From the NCBI RefSeq assembly GCF_030867145.1, contig NC_134419.1, positions 73,279,403 to 73,343,402 of the forward strand: a stretch of DNA of 64,000 nt, in the 5' to 3' direction. The translations under genes and the position numbers were made by a program. Numbering within the stretch: the first letter of the stretch is position 1; each line of letters opens with the position of its first letter. Below are positions 12,812 to 23,600 of the stretch, one piece after another. Below the pieces are notes generated by a model. That model did not search any database and was not told the origin of the DNA. It worked only from the letters and a program-made list of their open reading frames with translations. Origin of the DNA: Opisthocomus hoazin. Lineage: Eukaryota > Chordata > Aves > Opisthocomiformes > Opisthocomidae.

Positions 12812-15800
12812 GGATGACAGATATCTAATTTAACTAATTTCTCCTTTCACCCCTGCCTCCAGTCCCACTCCTCTTTACCACGGGATTAAATGCTCTGTGT
12901 TACTGTGCTGTAGCTACGACAGATGCTGCTGTGTTTTGGCTGGGGGAAAGCCCCCGTACCAACACGGAGAAGGGCAGTTACCTCCACATGGGCAGGGTAT
13001 GCAGAAAGCACTTGACCCGGTGAGACCTTCTGGAAGTCACGCCTACCCAGGACACCCGAGCTGTCCTAGGAAAGACAAAGCTTTTCAAGGCAATAACAAG
13101 ATGTAAGAATGAATTTTCCCGCTAGTGCTGAAGAATCCATCCATGCAGGAACTAACTACTGTATGTCAGCACAACTGTGCAGAATATTGATGTGTGAAAG
13201 CAGCACTTACAGAGTGATCTACGCATTGCACTGGGGGACCCATGTGGTCTTTCATAGCGGGAGACACAAAAACAGCTATCATGTCTCACTGGGTTCTGAC
13301 TGGTACATGGATAGCTCCATTTCTGGAAATAAATTTCATTTCCTTATTCTTTTTTTTTTTCCTTCATTTCTGCTTGAAATTTATTCTTTAGTCTTATGTC
13401 TCATGACACACCATTTAGTCTCACATCTCCAGCACAAATCTCCAAACGGCACAGATGTTCCAAAAATCACACTTGGGACGCAGCAGTACCCAGGCCAACT
13501 AACACATTTCCGTAGAAAGCTTTTTCCTTCAGGAAAAACCCCTCAGGATTCTTTAATCAGAGACAAAACGGATCTCTAAGTCCATAGTTGAAAGACAGAC
13601 ACCTGGTTTGGCAGTAAAAGCTCTGGAAGGAACAAACCCAAGTCACCTCGCTGCTAAATTGCAATGAGGGCTTGATAACAGAGACGACCGCCTGAGCAGC
13701 CGGAGTGGGGTACCAGGGTCTGCACAGGATGGAGCTCTCGCTGTGATCACTTCCACTCCACATCAGCCCTCTAGCAATGAAAAAAAGAAACCACAGATAA
13801 AAGCTTTGGCCCGTCCTCCATTTCAGCAAGCAGTAAATGAGCTGGTAATAGTTAGACAGAAAAGGAGGAGGAACTGAAATACATTAGTAGTATTTGATGT
13901 GAAAAGTTTGATAAAATAAAAAATCATGCTTTTTGTCATACAAATGCAACTTTCCATAAACAGCCCCAAGAATAGGAAGCACATTGTATAGATTTCCTAC
14001 TTTTCCTGGGTTTAAATGATCTGGTTTTGCTTTTTATTAAACACAAAAGATTATTCTTAGGAGTACAAGCTATTTTCACGCATAAGCAGTAAAGAAGAGG
14101 GCCCCAGTATGTTCAGTGCCTGGGAGAAGATGCAGTAAAACATGAACTACATTAATTTTAAATACTGCTTCAAAATTATTGATGTTACATTGACACAGAG
14201 TTCTTTTGATTTACTTGAACATCTTCATCTCTAAACTAATTGAGGACTGAAGTCCTTCCCATTTCTTCAGTTCTTTCATCCTCAAGAAGCACATTTCTGT
14301 AGCTGTGGATCAGTCAGGCCTGAGCCTTTTATTAGGTACCTCACTTGTGGAGCCTACACTTCATTTATAGCTCACATTCTTCTTTTCCAAGTCAGATGAT
14401 CTTTACTGATTTCTTTTTAGCTATTTTTAATTTGCTTTTCCTGACTTCGAACAAAAAGCATTAAAAAAAAACCCTAGACAGTGCGGTAACATCACCACTG
14501 GGAAAAAGAAAACCAACAAATAAAAGCAAAACATGACATGCTCCAAGGAATGTTTAGAACCTGTAATAAGGGGCATTTGTTAAGTGAGAAGAAAGATACA
14601 GCAATACGTGATTGAAAATACTTTGAATTTACAGTCCTATATACGAGCCTTCTGCTCTGATGCAGACCACACTGCTCATTTTACCTATTTTGAGCAAAAT
14701 GTGAATATTCTGTCTGTCGAGCTCCTGCTGACCTCGTCGCAGTGCAACTAGGAGCTATCGCTTTCCCCTCTGTTCCATCACACTTAACAACAGGATATAT
14801 ATGAAGGGACTACCAACTAAAATTGAAGGAAGTATTTGAAATGTATCACCCTTGAAAACTCATATTGTGGGCCAGTTTCTTCTCTTTTGCACCAAAGGGC
14901 TCAGCTGATTTCAGAGTTGCTCTAGATAGAAGTCAGTATCAGAACCAGCTTCTACTACATTTGCCTGGAAAACACAAGTTGTTCTTCGAGAAAACTCACA
15001 AAAAAGATACTGGGAGGACATTCCCCCCAGGAATAGGGGAGGGACTGGCAAAAAAGTGAACTGAGCACTTTCAGCACCTCATCCCTCAAAATATTTTTAG
15101 TTCACAATGTTCTCTGCCATGCGTATACGCATATATATATAAAGTCCATGTTTCAAATTCTCCCAACTAAAACCAGACTTTTAAAGGGGGAGAGGAATTA
15201 GGCAACCTTGTTTTTTCATTAAAATATGCATAATTTTAGTCAAATAAAAAATGAGGATTAAGCAGTATTCTAGTTAAAGAGAACATTTCATTGGATGCAT
15301 TTTTGTCAGTCCTAGTCACACCTTGCTATTTAACCAGAGACAAAACAAAGAATTTCTCCTTCTCTCTGAAACACAAAATAGAATGTAGATTTGTGGCATG
15401 TCTCTTAGAAACTGGGTCCAGAGCGCTTCCCTGCAAGGACTGTGTAAATCAACACTCACCCTGAGACCCTTAATTTATACCTGCCATAACATTCACTTAC
15501 AGACCTGGCACCCAAATAGCTACTCTCATCCTCTACACATACTTTCCTCCAAAAGATAACTAGCTCTTTCGGTAGCTTGTGTGATATATAATATCCACTG
15601 CAACGTACTGGTGGAGGCAAGAAGCTGTTTATTTGACAACTAGAGGCAGAGACGGATCCAATCTGCCTCCTGGGCACTGTAATGTAATGGGTCATTTCAC
15701 AAGCATTAAAGACTCCAAATTTACCGGCCCCAACACCACCACCCAAGGAACCTGCAGTCTCTCTCTTGCAGCCCCATGACCAACTTCTGCCTGCCTAGAG

Positions 15801-18800
15801 ATTTTAGGGACAGCCAGCACCCCTCCTCTTCTGTAAGTCATTCATATGGGAGACAGTCGCATTGGAAGAGCTGGCCCAAGTCATGCAGGGCAGGTTCCTC
15901 TGCTTTCAGGGCCGGAGCAATGCTGCTGTCTCCTCACTGCCACGTCCTTCCCAGAAGAGCAGGACCCGGTAAGCATAGCTCTCCTGTGACACTCCTTGAA
16001 GCTTCTAGACAAACTCATTGCCCTGCATGAAAAGGGATGCCCCTCTGTGCCCGTTATCTTCACCATGAGGCAGAGACAACCTGTCAGCCCATTGAGCTCC
16101 ATGACAGAACTAAAATTTACTCAGGTTTCCCCAAAACTATTTTTATTGTTCCTTTCTGTTTTCACTCAAATATTTTTTTTCCCTGCTGGCAAAAATAAGA
16201 AGACTTCCTCAAATATCTGGATCCCAGGGCAGCCTGGGCAGAGTAGCAGTTGTGACTAAGCTGCAGGTACCTGGAAGATCTAGGGCCACGGCACACATAC
16301 AGATCTGTTCCTAGCTAGTATTCATCCCCAGCTCACCCAGATGCCTGCACAGACAGCTTGTGATCACTCTGCAGCCCTGCTCCTCCCAGGACACAGAGTC
16401 CCTTTTCCATGTCCCTACCACAGCTAGTCATGTACTCTCAATAAATGCCCCAGATGAAGAATGGCGCCCATTACCATGCATGGACCAACCTTTTGGCTGG
16501 ATGCATTCACGGTTGTGCAAGAAACCTCAAATAACCATACGGCGATACTGGGATAGCAGGGGGCTACAGAGTAACAAAGCAGCTGTGAGAGGCATTTCAG
16601 AATCCATGTGCATCTTTGCAAGAGCGTTCTCCTGAGACATTTCTAGTTGTTTGTCCAGTAGCACAGAAATACTCTTGATTTTCATGTATGGGACTTGCAT
16701 GATATTCCATAGCCTGGTACATTGATATTAGCATGCTTCCTGGCACTCAGCCTGAATTTTCGGCGCTGCGCCTCAGCTATGTGCCAGTGTGCAGCACACC
16801 TGCCCCCAGAATTCCCCTGCTGGAGATGCTATTCATTCCCTCCGGTGGGGATATATACACAAACATATGTGACGAGCTGAGCTTGGAAAGAAATAAGATG
16901 AGAATGTAAATAAATAAAAACTAAACACAGAGCTAAACGGGGAGAGTGAGGCATGTCAGCGAACTGAGTTCTAGCCCCTGCCACAGAGAAGATGTAGCAT
17001 TCAGCATGAGCATTCCGTCTGAAGCAATAAGCCCTGTTGATCTTCACTGGCTTTGAACACAAGTACAGTTACAACTCCAAAAGCACCTGAATAGTTGGGC
17101 TGCCACACAGAGAGATTCGGAGAACACCCCAGAAAGTATCAGCTTCAGGATTTTACTGAGATCTCCAGGGTGAGGTGCAGAGAGAAGATTCTTGTCTGGC
17201 TAGAGAAAAACACTATGTCTGTAAGTGTTGTTTTGGCAGTCAAGTAATTATTACTTCTGTAAAGCTCACCTGACATCTGGATTCTCTAGTGCTAGGAACT
17301 ACACACCAATAAGCAACACCTGACTTGCAAAACCACACAAGATGGAAAAAGTAAGCCTTGCTATCTGGTTTATATGGGAAGCAGAAGCACACTTCCAGTA
17401 GTGGGTGAGCCTCTGAATATACCCACAAGCATAGCTGCCAAGACTTCTTATAAAGGGAGACCTCCTACATCCTTCCAGTCACAGCCCTGAAACCAGACTG
17501 ACAGACACGCAGACAATAAGCCAGTCAGCAGAAATACAGAGGCCACGCAGACGTGATGTATTGCTGCTGTCAGGAAGACACCTGTGTGCGGTACCGGTGC
17601 AGCCTCAGAGTGACTGCTCATTGGATTTGAACAAAAGCCTCAAAAGGCTAAAAATACATCAGAAAATAAATCACCAGATATACACCGTACACCAGCTACC
17701 CTGTCCAGAGGGCAGCCCCAAATGCAGGGTCATCTCAGAGTCAGCAACAGTATCCACATGGCCTTCGAAGCCTTGTTCCAGGTCAGCCTGCCCTGCAAAT
17801 CCCATCTGCCCCGGCACGGGTGGTCCTGGGGTCTTCGTTAGGTGAAGGTGGGTGGTTCTGTCTGCCCAGCATAGTCTCTCTGGTGTCATGATAAGGGCAG
17901 ATGAGGGAGAGAAAGATTTCTGGGATAGATGGAGAGCGCTGGGGCTAGTCTGTCCTACATACTGCACTTGCTGATGTTTGAAAGCACACGAGTTATCCAC
18001 CCCTTGGAAGCACCAGCTGTTGCCACCAAAGGCAGCCCCAAGGCTGTTGTTGGGAGCAAAGAGCATACAGCAAACGCAGCCTTCAGGCATGGGACTGCTC
18101 CTGTGATGCACACAGACATGGTCACTCTGAGTCGACCCATTTTTACTGGGCCAGAAAAGCACAAGCTTTAATAACCTTCCTAGAATAAGAATGTTGCCCG
18201 TAAGCCAACTTTCAACTCAAATTATGCTGGAAAGGGAGGAAGGATTTGGCCCCCATCTCTCAGAAAACAGCAAAGGCAACCTGCAGGTGCCTACGAGACG
18301 AGCCAGCAAACAGGCTATATTTTTATACAATGGACTTCATTCAAAAATTCTGTTCTTTAGTTTCCAAGTGAGAAGCAAAGAGCAACATACTGGCCCTTAG
18401 GGCAGGGTTTTTTCTTTTTGCATTGTTTTTGTCACAGATCATTAAAAAAATAGCTCTTAGCAGCCCATTTTCAAAACCACAACATATTCTTATGCGTCAC
18501 AACATAGTCCTACTCTTTCCTCCCCTCTGTGACAGGTATTTAATTGAGCTAAAACTTTGTTTCTACTAAGATGCAAATACGGAAAAACAAGATTGCTGTT
18601 GCCTCTGGCTAGGTTAGCTGAAGATAAAAAAGCAACACCTGTTTTAGGTATGGCCATGTTGAAATGCAGGTATTCCTCAGGCAACATACCCATGGTAACC
18701 AACGGCAAAACTTGTCCGTCTTGTTTGCTTCCTGGAGACTACAGCAGAGATATGGATTGAGAAGTCTATGTGTAACAAGGATTTTTTTTTTTTTTTTTTA

Positions 18801-19403
18801 ATAATATTGCCTTGTGAAATGTTGCTCATTATCATTTTTAATGTGACATAGAAGACAGCTTTCCATTTAAGTTGCCCGTTAGTCTGATTAATAACTTATT
18901 TTTATTTTACGTTTTGTGTTTTATGCTGCCTGCAAGGCAAATATTATCAGTGTTTTCCTACAAGAAGTAACACAATTCACAGAACACATTTTATGCCCCG
19001 AGATCAGAGAAATAAGTTTAGATTTATAATACCCAAGGACTGTGGCTTTTTATGAAGTGTAAAAAGAGGGCATGTTTAATTATGTTTTGTTTATATCAGT
19101 GCTTTGTCTTCAAAAATAACATGAATTACCATATTTTCCTATCATTGGCAGTTATTTCTAATGATTGATTAAATTTCGTAAGTGCAGAATGGATTAAATC
19201 GTAATTTCTTGCAAATAATTTGGGAAAGAAAAGATACAGCTAACCACCCAATTAAAGCCGGAAAGATCAGAGTCTGACGGCTCGAGGCAGAGTCCTGTCC
19301 ATCTTTCATAGTGACAACAACCGAAAAAAAAAACCCACCAAAAAATGCTTGTTTGAAACTGAAGCACTATGGCGAGCTAGATCCTAAAAGCCACAGTTTG
19401 CAA
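12812..19403. other. 6.6-kb non-coding interval
   Basis: No supported gene or interspersed repeat. It contains a T-run near 13348-13362, a 14-bp palindrome (atgcgtatacgcat, 15119-15132) running into a short AT repeat, and an 18-base T run at 18782-18799. The stretch 18800-19300 is AT-rich with several TGATTAAT/ATTAAAT-type cores and looks like conserved-noncoding sequence, which I cannot confirm. The open frames at 13109-13579 and 17671-18162 have no recognisable domain. Confidence 0.5.
18782..18799. repeat. Poly-T run, 18 bases
   Basis: An uninterrupted run of 18 T. No retrotransposed body is recognisable on either side. Other runs of similar kind in the window are 23465-23479 (A15), 35642-35655 (A14), 37796-37811 (T16) and 40506-40518 (A13). 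Confidence 0.9.
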
Positions 19404-19560
19404 CAGAATCACAGAATGGCAGGGGTTGGCAGGGACCTCTGTGGGTCACCCAGTCCAACCCCCCTGCCGAAGCCGGGTCACCCAGAGCAGGCTGCACAGG
19501 ACCTTGTCCAGGCGGGTCTGGAATATCTCCAGAGAAGGAGACTCCACAACCTCTCTGAGC
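19404..19560 (-). mobile_element. CR1 LINE 3' fragment at the CpG-island edge (minus)
   Basis: Starts with cagaatcacagaatggc (reverse of the CR1 tail), then ggttggcagggacctctgtgg, the ccctgccgaagccgggtcaccc block and the reverse complement of the ORF2 end (..[20 protein letters not shown]..). Similarity ends at about 19560, where GC-rich unique sequence takes over. The inserted copy therefore abuts the CpG island starting at about 19600, with its truncated 5' end facing the island. Confidence 0.95.
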
Positions 19561-19870
19561 AAGGAGGGAAGAACACTCCGAAAATACCTTGGTGGGGAAA
19601 CACGGTCTGGTACCTGGCGGCTCTGGCGGGAGCGAGCGGTGCCCGCTCCCCAGGCCGGGAACCGCAGCGTCCAGCCCCCCCGAGCCCTTGGCTTTGTTTT
19701 CGCTGGCTGGCACGGCCGCAGCTTTGTCCGCCTGCGCGTTGTCACTGTAAAAAAATATAATAAAAAATTACGGAAAGAGTTTTATTAGCAGCAGGGACAA
19801 ACCGTCGGGCTCGGCTTTTCAGCCAGGGCACGGCTTTTTGCGGGCGGCGAGCAGAAGTGGTTGTCAAATA

Positions 19871-19881
19871 CCATCTAGTGG
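19871..19881 (-). promoter_or_regulatory. CTCF-like core motif
   Basis: On the minus strand the sequence reads CCACTAGATGG, matching the CTCF core CCASYAGRKGG at all 11 positions. The next base is T where the full motif prefers C. It lies at the left shoulder of the CpG island core. This is a motif match by eye only. Confidence 0.4.
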
Positions 19882-19970
19882 TGCCGGGGGAGAGTGCAGC
19901 TGCGCGGCAGCGCGCAGCCAGCGCGGCCCCGGCCCAGCGCACGGCCCGGCCGCCGCTCCCGCCCCGCGGC

Positions 19971-20066
19971 AGGCCCGAGGCCCGGCCGCCCGCCCGGCCC
20001 GGCCGCCGCTGCCACCGCAGGCCCGAGGCCCAGCCGCCCGCCCGGCCCGGCCGCCGCTGCCGCCCC
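19971..20066. repeat. 48-bp tandem duplication inside the CpG island
   Basis: A 48-base GC-rich unit beginning aggcccgaggccc at 19971 is repeated from 20019 with very few differences (cccggccgcc becomes cccagccgcc). The duplication lengthens the island core and the alanine/proline-like open frames there. Confidence 0.85.
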
Positions 20067-20680
20067 GCCACCGCAGCCCCGTCCTCCCGCCCGGCTCGTT
20101 CTGCGCCTCGGGGCCCAGCGGCAGCGGCCCAGGCCTCTCCTGCTCGGTGTCCCTCCGAGGGCTGGAGCGGGTCGGCCCGGGGGAGAGCCCCGCTCGTACA
20201 CCGTTAGCCCCGGGGCCCGGGCCGGCTCCTCACACACAGAGCCGCTCCTGCAGCAGCCAGCGCGGAGCTGGGCAGGGAGAGCCGGCCGCGGAGCACCGAG
20301 GGCTGGCTCCCGAGGGCGGCTGCAGCACGGGCCGTGTCTCGGTGCCAGCACTTTGTGCAGAAAGCCTGGAGATTTATTAAGCCGACACTCTTCTTCTGTT
20401 TTCTCTGCAAATCTCTTTATGGTGGGGAAGGAGGGAGTGACAGGAGAAGCAATGCCAGCCAGCCAGCTCAACTGCGATGGCAGCAAAGTTTTACTTGAGC
20501 GATAACTTAACAAGGAGTCTCCCGAATTCTGGCTCGCTCTGTGTGTGAATCAGCCTCCTCGAGCCCAAACCCAGAGCCAGGACAGCTCCGGAGGCCCGGT
20601 GCGAGAGGGCAGCCGGGGAACGCTGGGCTGGGGGTTGGGGAGCAGCTCCGGTCTGGCGACCGATGGCAGCTCCCAGCCAT

Positions 20681-23600
20681 ATAACACACCAGCTCCCAGC
20701 GCTGACTTGGGCCCGTCGCCATGCTCACACGGACCTCGAGACTCACATGCCTGCTGGGAACACGAGTATGCTGCATTTTCAGAATCACTCAACGTATTTT
20801 TCAGCCTGCTAGGACTCTCTCCTAAACCAACACATTGCTTTCCTGTTAGACCAAGAGACTTCCACCCCAGTACCGAGCTAAACTGCTTGCCATCCCCCAT
20901 CACGTTTAGTCTCATTCATCCTACCCCACTATTTACAAGTACGGGCCCTGATCTTGCAGCTAGCTGGACCCTTGGGCCTGAGCAGAGCTCCGCTGACACT
21001 AATGAGGTCCTGCTGTGCAGAGCTGGTAGCAGCATTACATCGATAATCCATAATAAAGTCTAATCGACATTAAAGCTGAGCAGCCATCTGGCCAGAGCGA
21101 AGCGTTCAGTCATCCACCTGCACAAAGTGCTCCCGTGCCAAGAACATGCTAGGGGAGAGAGCCTCCTTCCAACAGGAGACGTAACCTGGGGATGCGAACA
21201 GGGCTTGTGAGTGAAGATCAGTAGAAATCATACAGCATGCGCTGAGGTTTCAAAGATCTCAGCTACCTACAAATCCCACATGGTGACAGAGACTGTAGGA
21301 CTTCAGACTTGGTGTTGACACTTCAATGTTCAACATTCAAACTGCCTTTCGCCCTGGGAGCGGTTGTTTTCTGGGTGTGGGCCAGAATCCTTCATTTGAG
21401 TTTTTATATTATTTTTAGGATGATAAATTTGGTCTAAGAAACCGCTTCTGTTCAACATGAATTAGATAAAACCACTCAGGACAGAGTGTCCTTGCTCGTT
21501 AGCTGCTTTTGTTTTGACTTGATTTTAAATGCTCCCTCTGGATATTGTTATTTCCACACGTTTCAGAAGTACAAAAGGAATGCAGGACTGTTTATACGAA
21601 CTCAAAACACCGATGCGATCACAGACCTTTGCAGGAGCTCAGATCCCATGATGACAGGTGTAATATAAGAACCACCTGTGTAGATTACTTCAGACTTACT
21701 CACTGCAAATGCAGAATTCCTTGTGTTTTGCATTCAGAAGGAACTCTTGGGCTGTAATCCAGTATTCAGTTGCAAAGTTGATAATTATGGCATAGTTAGG
21801 GAAAGGAATTATTCAACACAAGTGCAAGGTCACCGCCGCAGATCTGGTTGTCTTCAACGGCAACAGGGCAAGATAAGCGGCCTTAGCAATAAGACCAAGC
21901 AGTGCACCTGCTAACAGGAGCTGAAGACAGGGCTAGCGCGTGAGAGCAGAGACAAAACCAAGGTTTTTTACGGAATATTTTGTACTGCATGTGTCTTCAC
22001 AAAGAAACCAAGATCTCTATTTTGGGATCACCTTTATACAAAAGAAAGCTGGTGGGAAAATCATCTACAAACAAAAATGGGTATGGAAAAAAAACTTTAA
22101 TTTGCTCATTTGTGTTCAATTCCTTGCAGTGCTTTGGTTTGGAATCTCTGAAAGGCACATTAAACCATACCTCACAGCCTGCAAATCAAGTGCTAATTAA
22201 AACTGCATTAACCCTAATGGATTGGAAGGGAGAAATCTAATTGAGAAAACTTCTGTTTACCTAAGGCACGCTGGAAAAACAAACCATCCCGTATTTCTCT
22301 TCAGTCTTTTTTGTTTTTTTCTCCTTTCTCTCAGCATGCACACACAGAATTGCCGCCTCTTACACTGTAATTTACTAAATCAACCTTTTGAGGGAGGTTT
22401 AAAGCATGCCAAACCTCTCTCACAGTGCTTTGCAACCAACCTTGTACTATCAGGACTTCAAAATACACACTGCCACTCTCAAAGTCATGCCTGAAATGGG
22501 CTTGTGCTAATCAGCGTCGTGGGTGCTCACTGCTATCTACCCAATTACTTCATTATTGTCTTCCAGGACCAGTCTGTATGGCCCATACTGTGTGTAGCTA
22601 TTGCTCTCACTTACTGGGACCTGACCGGCCATTCCGTAAATTCTCTCTAGGTTAGAGCAAGTCATGTCTTGTCTTCCTTGATTTCCCACATGGATGGGCA
22701 GAAACATCACTGTGGAATCTACTTCCTGACAAGAGCTCCTAGAAGCACTAGTGATAAATGACCTGTTGTTTATGGCGGGAGGAACCAGCTATGTAGTTTT
22801 GGTGCCCTTACTTCTGTTTGGTTTCCTTTTAGGTCCTCATATCCACCTCCAGGTGACAGGGACATATCTAAAACCAAGTTTCCAAAGCTGCGCACCCTTC
22901 CTCAGCATCAGCAGAACCTGGGCTTGCAACCTGATGGGGAGGGGGGAGCTAAGCTGTAAGTAGCCCCCCGAGGCTTGTTGTCCTAATGAATACCAGGCCA
23001 CAAATTAATGAAGGAGGTTTTAGGAAAACATTGTGATTTTTAGCCCTTCAAGCATCAGCAAATCTGCTAGAAGTCCAGACAGCTGTTTATAGCTTGTTAA
23101 GATGCTGATTGTTTACAAATTAGATTTCCTCTTTGAAAACCCCGCACCTATCAGCCTGCTAATGTCACTCATTGATAAAGCGAGGGTGCTTTCTCTGCCG
23201 GAAGAAGAAAGGCTGGCGTTAGGTGGTCCCGTCTGTAGTGAGTTTATTTGGTTTTTCCTCCTACCATCAGAAACATTCAGTATTTTTCTCACCTCCCCAT
23301 TTCAGGTGGTTTTGCCCTGGATTTCTTCAGCGTTCACAAGTTCATTTTTTTGTAATTGTTCCTAACTGAAACAGTTTCAATAAGGAGCACGTGTATTGCC
23401 TTTGCGTTTTGGATATGCAAAATACTTTTTGACTGTTCTCTAGAAACAAAGGCTGGTATCTGGGAAAAAAAAAAAAAAAGGAATATGATATAAAAGAGGA
23501 GTTTCTGTACGAGAAGATTTGTTTTCTTGCCGACAGCTGTACAGCCCCACAGGCAGCACAAATTGGCTAGGTTGTGAAGTCAAGGCCAGTGCCTACAGCA

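Larger units (their letters stand above)
19600..20680. promoter_or_regulatory. CpG island (orphan promoter candidate)
   Basis: Very GC-rich and CpG-dense, with a core at about 19840-20350. For example, 19921-19980 alone carries about 12 CpGs in 60 bases, while most of the window is CpG-poor. No TATA box is evident in the core, as expected for an island promoter. Frames up to about 210 codons are open on both strands, but they are Pro/Ala/Gly/Arg strings of the kind produced by composition alone, and I call no CDS. No convincing splice donor links the island to a downstream exon on either strand, so its direction and transcript are unknown. It could serve a non-coding RNA, a distant 5' exon, or act as an orphan regulatory island. 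Confidence 0.85.

Noticed and set aside
13109..13579. 156-codon plus frame after a CR1 copy
   Set aside because: No domain, a low-complexity hydrophobic stretch from a T-run, and length within chance expectation for the number of frames scanned.
19838..20513. Open frames of 180-212 codons on both strands in the CpG island
   Set aside because: All are low-complexity Pro/Ala/Gly/Arg strings in GC-extreme DNA, overlap one another on both strands and have no domain. GC-rich composition removes stops by itself.
22262..22272. taaggcacgct, resembling the miR-124 seed
   Set aside because: Identity ends after about ten bases and there is no complementary arm to make a hairpin.
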